Assembly: GCA_000226015.1 (NCBI GenBank)
Contig: JH153452.1
Coordinates: 109,401-138,845, forward strand
From: Mnemiopsis leidyi
Lineage: Eukaryota; Ctenophora; Tentaculata; Lobata; Bolinopsidae
Length of the DNA: 29,445 bases
Direction of reading: 5' to 3'
The position numbers and the translations under genes are program-made. Shown here one piece after another: positions 26,591-29,445 of the stretch (the stretch's first letter is position 1; each line of letters opens with the position of its first letter). The notes below the pieces were generated by a model. That model had not been told where the DNA came from. It worked only from the letters and a program-made list of their open reading frames with translations, and did no database searches.

Positions 26591-28507
26591 CTACTGATCA
26601 AATACCTCCCCCAACACGTTCCACACCCTGACACTCTGACCACTACTCTTCACCTCGTAGCTCAACTTAAACTTCGCCCCGGGAAACACAGTGACAGACT
26701 CTCTGTCTAGCCGCATCTTACTCATCGTGCTGGTGTTGCACTTGAAGGTGATGTCAGCGTATGCGTTCAGCTCGCGCAGCTGCGGGTGCCCGTCTAGTTT
26801 GGAGTGGCGCGTGTCGAATGTTAGTTCTCCGGTTAGTAGCAGCTTATCTAGGAGAGCGTTCAGTTAGCTGTTTAATGATGGAATGTCATAGTCAGTTTAT
26901 CTGCTATAAAATGTTTAATTTTTCTTAAACTTGTTATCTTTTTTGTGTTGTTTAATATCAAATTTGTGCACGAAGGCGCTGATTCAACTCCAAAGTGGAC
27001 AACAAATTACCTGTAACAGGAGGCTTGGCACGACGCCAGACTATTTGATTTCTTTTCTTGTTCAAAGTAACATCGCTGTTTTGCGGTTCGAACTTCAAAC
27101 TGTTTATTGGACCACGGTTCGGGAAGGGCATTGCCACCTAAACGTTTTTTTGAAAATTTTCTAATCCTCTTTATCTTACAATAATTTAAATATTCTAAAA
27201 CCAAACCATAACACTCACACACATTTCATTTATCTAAGTAACTAGGGGAGAAGGAAATTTTTAAAGAACGAAAACAGACGAGAGTTTTGAGCAGACATTG
27301 GAAGGTGATTTACATATCTAAAAATGATTATTAGGATCAGAAGAATGTATCAGCAGTAGAATTGTTAACATACCTCGATGACTTCAAACGTCATTTTCTG
27401 CTCCAAGAAAAACTCCAGATTAATGGCGAAAGAGAGGCCCGGTTTGTTGTCGGCAACTTTGTAAGTAGCGAAAATGGGAGGTTTAACTTTTTCAAACGTG
27501 TACCTAAGATGGACATATAACTTTGTAGGTAGCAAAAATGGGAGGTTTAACTTTTTCAAACGTGTACCTAAGATGGACATATAACTTTGTAGGTAGCAAA
27601 AATGGGAGGCTTAACTTTTTCAAACGTGTACCTAAGATGGAAATATGAACTACTTTTCAATATCAGCAGTGATTATGATGAGTAGTGATAATAGATAATT
27701 TTATCAAAGTAACAAACTTACAATTGAAATTCTATTTTAAGAAAATCTATACTTCAACTAGAGCCTAGAGGCTACAGTACAACGGGGATCAGAAAATGTC
27801 TGCTGATCATGTGATTAACGAATTAAAACACGATCTAACACGTGGTCAAACAATCAGCAAGACACCCCGGCCCCTCTCGAAAATCTTCAAATCCAAACAA
27901 ACTTGAAGATTTCAGTGACGTCATAGCCGGGGTTAAGGAACAACTGGAGACTGTTCTCCTTGGAAGTGTCCTGGAACTTGTCGAGGGTGGGACCAGGCAC
28001 CACGTGTGTTAGATCGAGTGTTGTGAGGAGTGTGGCGGAGATGTCTGTCTTTACTGGCAAGGTCGAGGATAGCTGAAAGGGAACGATTTGGATTATCAAG
28101 ACGGCAGTTTTATATATTCGATTATATATATAAAATATAATCAATAAAGTTCTAAATAACAGATAGCTAAAAAATAGCAACGCTTCATTTATTTGATTAT
28201 TATCTTGGATGGATATAAACCGAATGACCACAACATTTCTAAGTTTTTACACTTTCTAAGTTTGGAATGAGAAAGTTAGAAAGAGACGCTAGATTTAAAA
28301 GTTAAAAAAGTCGAGATTTGGTGACAAACATTAATTGTGCTCCATTTTAGGTAACAGTTAAACAGAAAACGAGTTTACTTACTGAGACGACTCCAGTGTA
28401 GTCAAATATATCCTGATATCGTTTACGGTTATAGATGATCCCTTTGACGGTTTCCTTGATCGTTACTGAGATTGTCGGCGCTTGTTTCGCAGTACTCTGT
28501 AGGAAAT
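26591..28507 (-). CDS. AP5M1: AP-5 complex mu subunit (C-terminal mu-homology domain), partial
   Basis: AP-5 is a late-endosomal adaptor complex whose mu subunit carries a cargo-type mu-homology domain. Five exons join in phase on the minus strand: 28383-28507, 27903-28072, 27374-27503, 27011-27137 and 26591-26847 (TAG at 26591-26593). Together they give the last 268 residues, about half of the usual 490. Support comes from the beta-rich layout (TISVTIKETVKG, then SLQLFLNPG, then FFLEQKMTFEVIEV) and from MPFPNRGPI, which matches the FNRGPI segment I recall from vertebrate AP5M1. After it come a W-R-containing strand, an LTGELTF strand and a YADITFKC strand. Earlier exons lie beyond 28507, probably outside the window. 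The AP5M1 name is fairly secure, the mu-homology fold more so. Confidence 0.72.
27457..27648 (-). repeat. 64-bp tandem triplication spanning an AP5M1 splice acceptor
   Basis: Three full copies (27457-27520, 27521-27584 and 27585-27648) are nearly identical. On the minus strand each contains catcttag followed by the first bases of exon 27374-27503 (TACACGTTTGAAAAAG). Only the copy nearest the exon body continues into coding sequence. The two upstream copies run into an in-frame TAG. Confidence 0.9.
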
Positions 28508-28810
28508 CTGAAAATTTGTACGTTTAAAATCGAAATATTTTGCAACTTCACTTAGGTAAATAAGTAAGCATTTACCTGTAATCGTAACATGATATTAAAA
28601 AATACAGAAGAGCAATTATCGCTATTGATGAATGAATTATACAAATACAGAAATTATTACAATGGCAGATAGCTCTTGATTTATCAAATACTACATAAAT
28701 ATGTATATTATAGTGTATAATCTGTATCAAAACACTTACACAGTGGACAAATCTAGCACTGTATGGTATACACTGCAACAGTACATTGATACTTCCAGTT
28801 CCTACTTTAC
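28508..28810. other. Intron or 5' part of the AP5M1-like gene, no exon recognised
   Basis: AT-rich sequence upstream of the exon ending at 28507. I found no phase-compatible coding exon. The open frame at 28572-29006 on the minus strand mostly covers repeat sequence. Confidence 0.45.
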
Positions 28811-29384
28811 AAATTTTTTCCCGTATCTTGCCATTTGGGCCCGAAGGGCCCAAATGGCAAGATTGTTTTGATACGTTTTGTGCACGTGCACAAAAAGTAC
28901 AAAACAAGGGTTGGCGATCGACAGCGTAAATTTGGATAATTAGCTCAAAAAGCGTCCGCCCGTACGTACGTACGCACGTCCGCGCGCAAGCTCCTTTATC
29001 AAACATAATTATGTATAGTTATACGATCACAATTATAGGTTTTAACTGCCTCAGGCCGCAGAATGTATTCCACATCATGAAATGTACACATAATTACCTC
29101 GCAACAACTACAACAAGATGTACGATCAAACAGGGAAAACAAAAAAGTAAAAGTAAAGTGCAATCAAAATTCTTTCAAACTTACGTTTTATTGAGTAATT
29201 TGTCGAATGACAGAGAGAAATAAATATATGAGCACTATTTTAATCTCAGCACCGACCAAATCCTTTTAACGACTAATTCACGCCAGAAGCATAAACACAA
29301 CGCAGCATGAATAAATGATGAAGGCAGCACATACAATACAATAACGACGTCATACAGAGCTGAGTTAAGATATTTGAAATAAAC
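28811..29384 (+). repeat. Dispersed repeat, copy 2
   Basis: Second copy of the repeat at 16972-17539, in the same orientation and in the probable 5' intron of the AP5M1-like gene. It has an extra palindromic arm near its left end that copy 1 lacks. Similarity beyond about 29384 cannot be judged because copy 1 is cut by the gap. Confidence 0.85.
28828..28862. repeat. Perfect palindrome in dispersed repeat copy 2
   Basis: A 16-base arm cttgccatttgggccc is followed by gaa and then its exact reverse complement. Copy 1 has only the first arm, so the second arm was either lost in copy 1 or added in copy 2. Confidence 0.9.
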
Positions 29385-29445
29385 GATAGAAAAGAACGCG
29401 CAATTGTGTCTAAACTTTGCGCGTGCAATTTTCAATCTGGCTGCA

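Noticed and set aside
28572-29006. Minus-strand 144-residue frame near the window end
   Set aside because: Most of it lies in the dispersed repeat shared with 16972-17539, where the frame is not conserved.

Overview
The window comes from an intron-dense animal nuclear genome, most likely an invertebrate. The evidence is GT-AG introns with consistent codon phases, recognisable metazoan gene families (an ARHGAP11A-type RhoGAP, the AP-5 mu subunit, a galectin-like secreted protein, F-box/LRR), a hAT transposon, a tRNA-derived SINE-like repeat and an AT-rich intergenic background. Nothing I can see fixes the phylum. No bacterial features, CRISPR arrays or functional tRNA/rRNA genes were seen.

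Layout. (1) Positions 1-1614 are 5' flank with no recognised gene. (2) A plus-strand ARHGAP11A-like gene runs from 1619 to 23226. I rebuilt it as 21 coding exons whose phases join without a break (4134 nt, 1377 codons plus stop). Its catalytic RhoGAP domain lies in the first seven exons. A long Ser/Thr-rich and basic tail follows, with a nuclear-localisation-like block, repeated RRSPR motifs and a KEN box. (3) Three minus-strand genes sit inside three of its large introns, and all three begin with a signal peptide. They are a secreted protein with five tandem F5/8C (discoidin/fucolectin-like) domain exons (about 7086-11154, intron 13), a galectin-like secreted protein cut by an assembly gap (18467-19090, intron 19) and a cysteine-containing orphan secreted protein (21245-21949, intron 20). 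(4) Downstream lie an intronless F-box/LRR gene (24928-26052, minus) and the C-terminal half of an AP5M1-type adaptor mu subunit (26591-28507, minus), whose 5' exons lie outside the window.

Mobile and repeated DNA: a 952-bp hAT element with a perfect 8-bp target duplication and a transposase zinc-finger remnant (19271-20222); a dispersed repeat of about 570 bp in two copies (16972-17539 and 28811-29384); a roughly 574-bp-offset duplication that copies the end of intron 13 with its splice acceptor and a tRNA-like SINE head; a 64-bp triplication that copies an AP5M1 splice acceptor; and several minisatellites.

The most notable biology is the nesting of three secreted, lectin-type or orphan genes inside a presumed cell-cycle RhoGAP gene. 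The multidomain gene is built entirely of symmetric phase 1-1 exons, and one of them carries a 29-bp insertion whose core is an inverted copy of the neighbouring exon.
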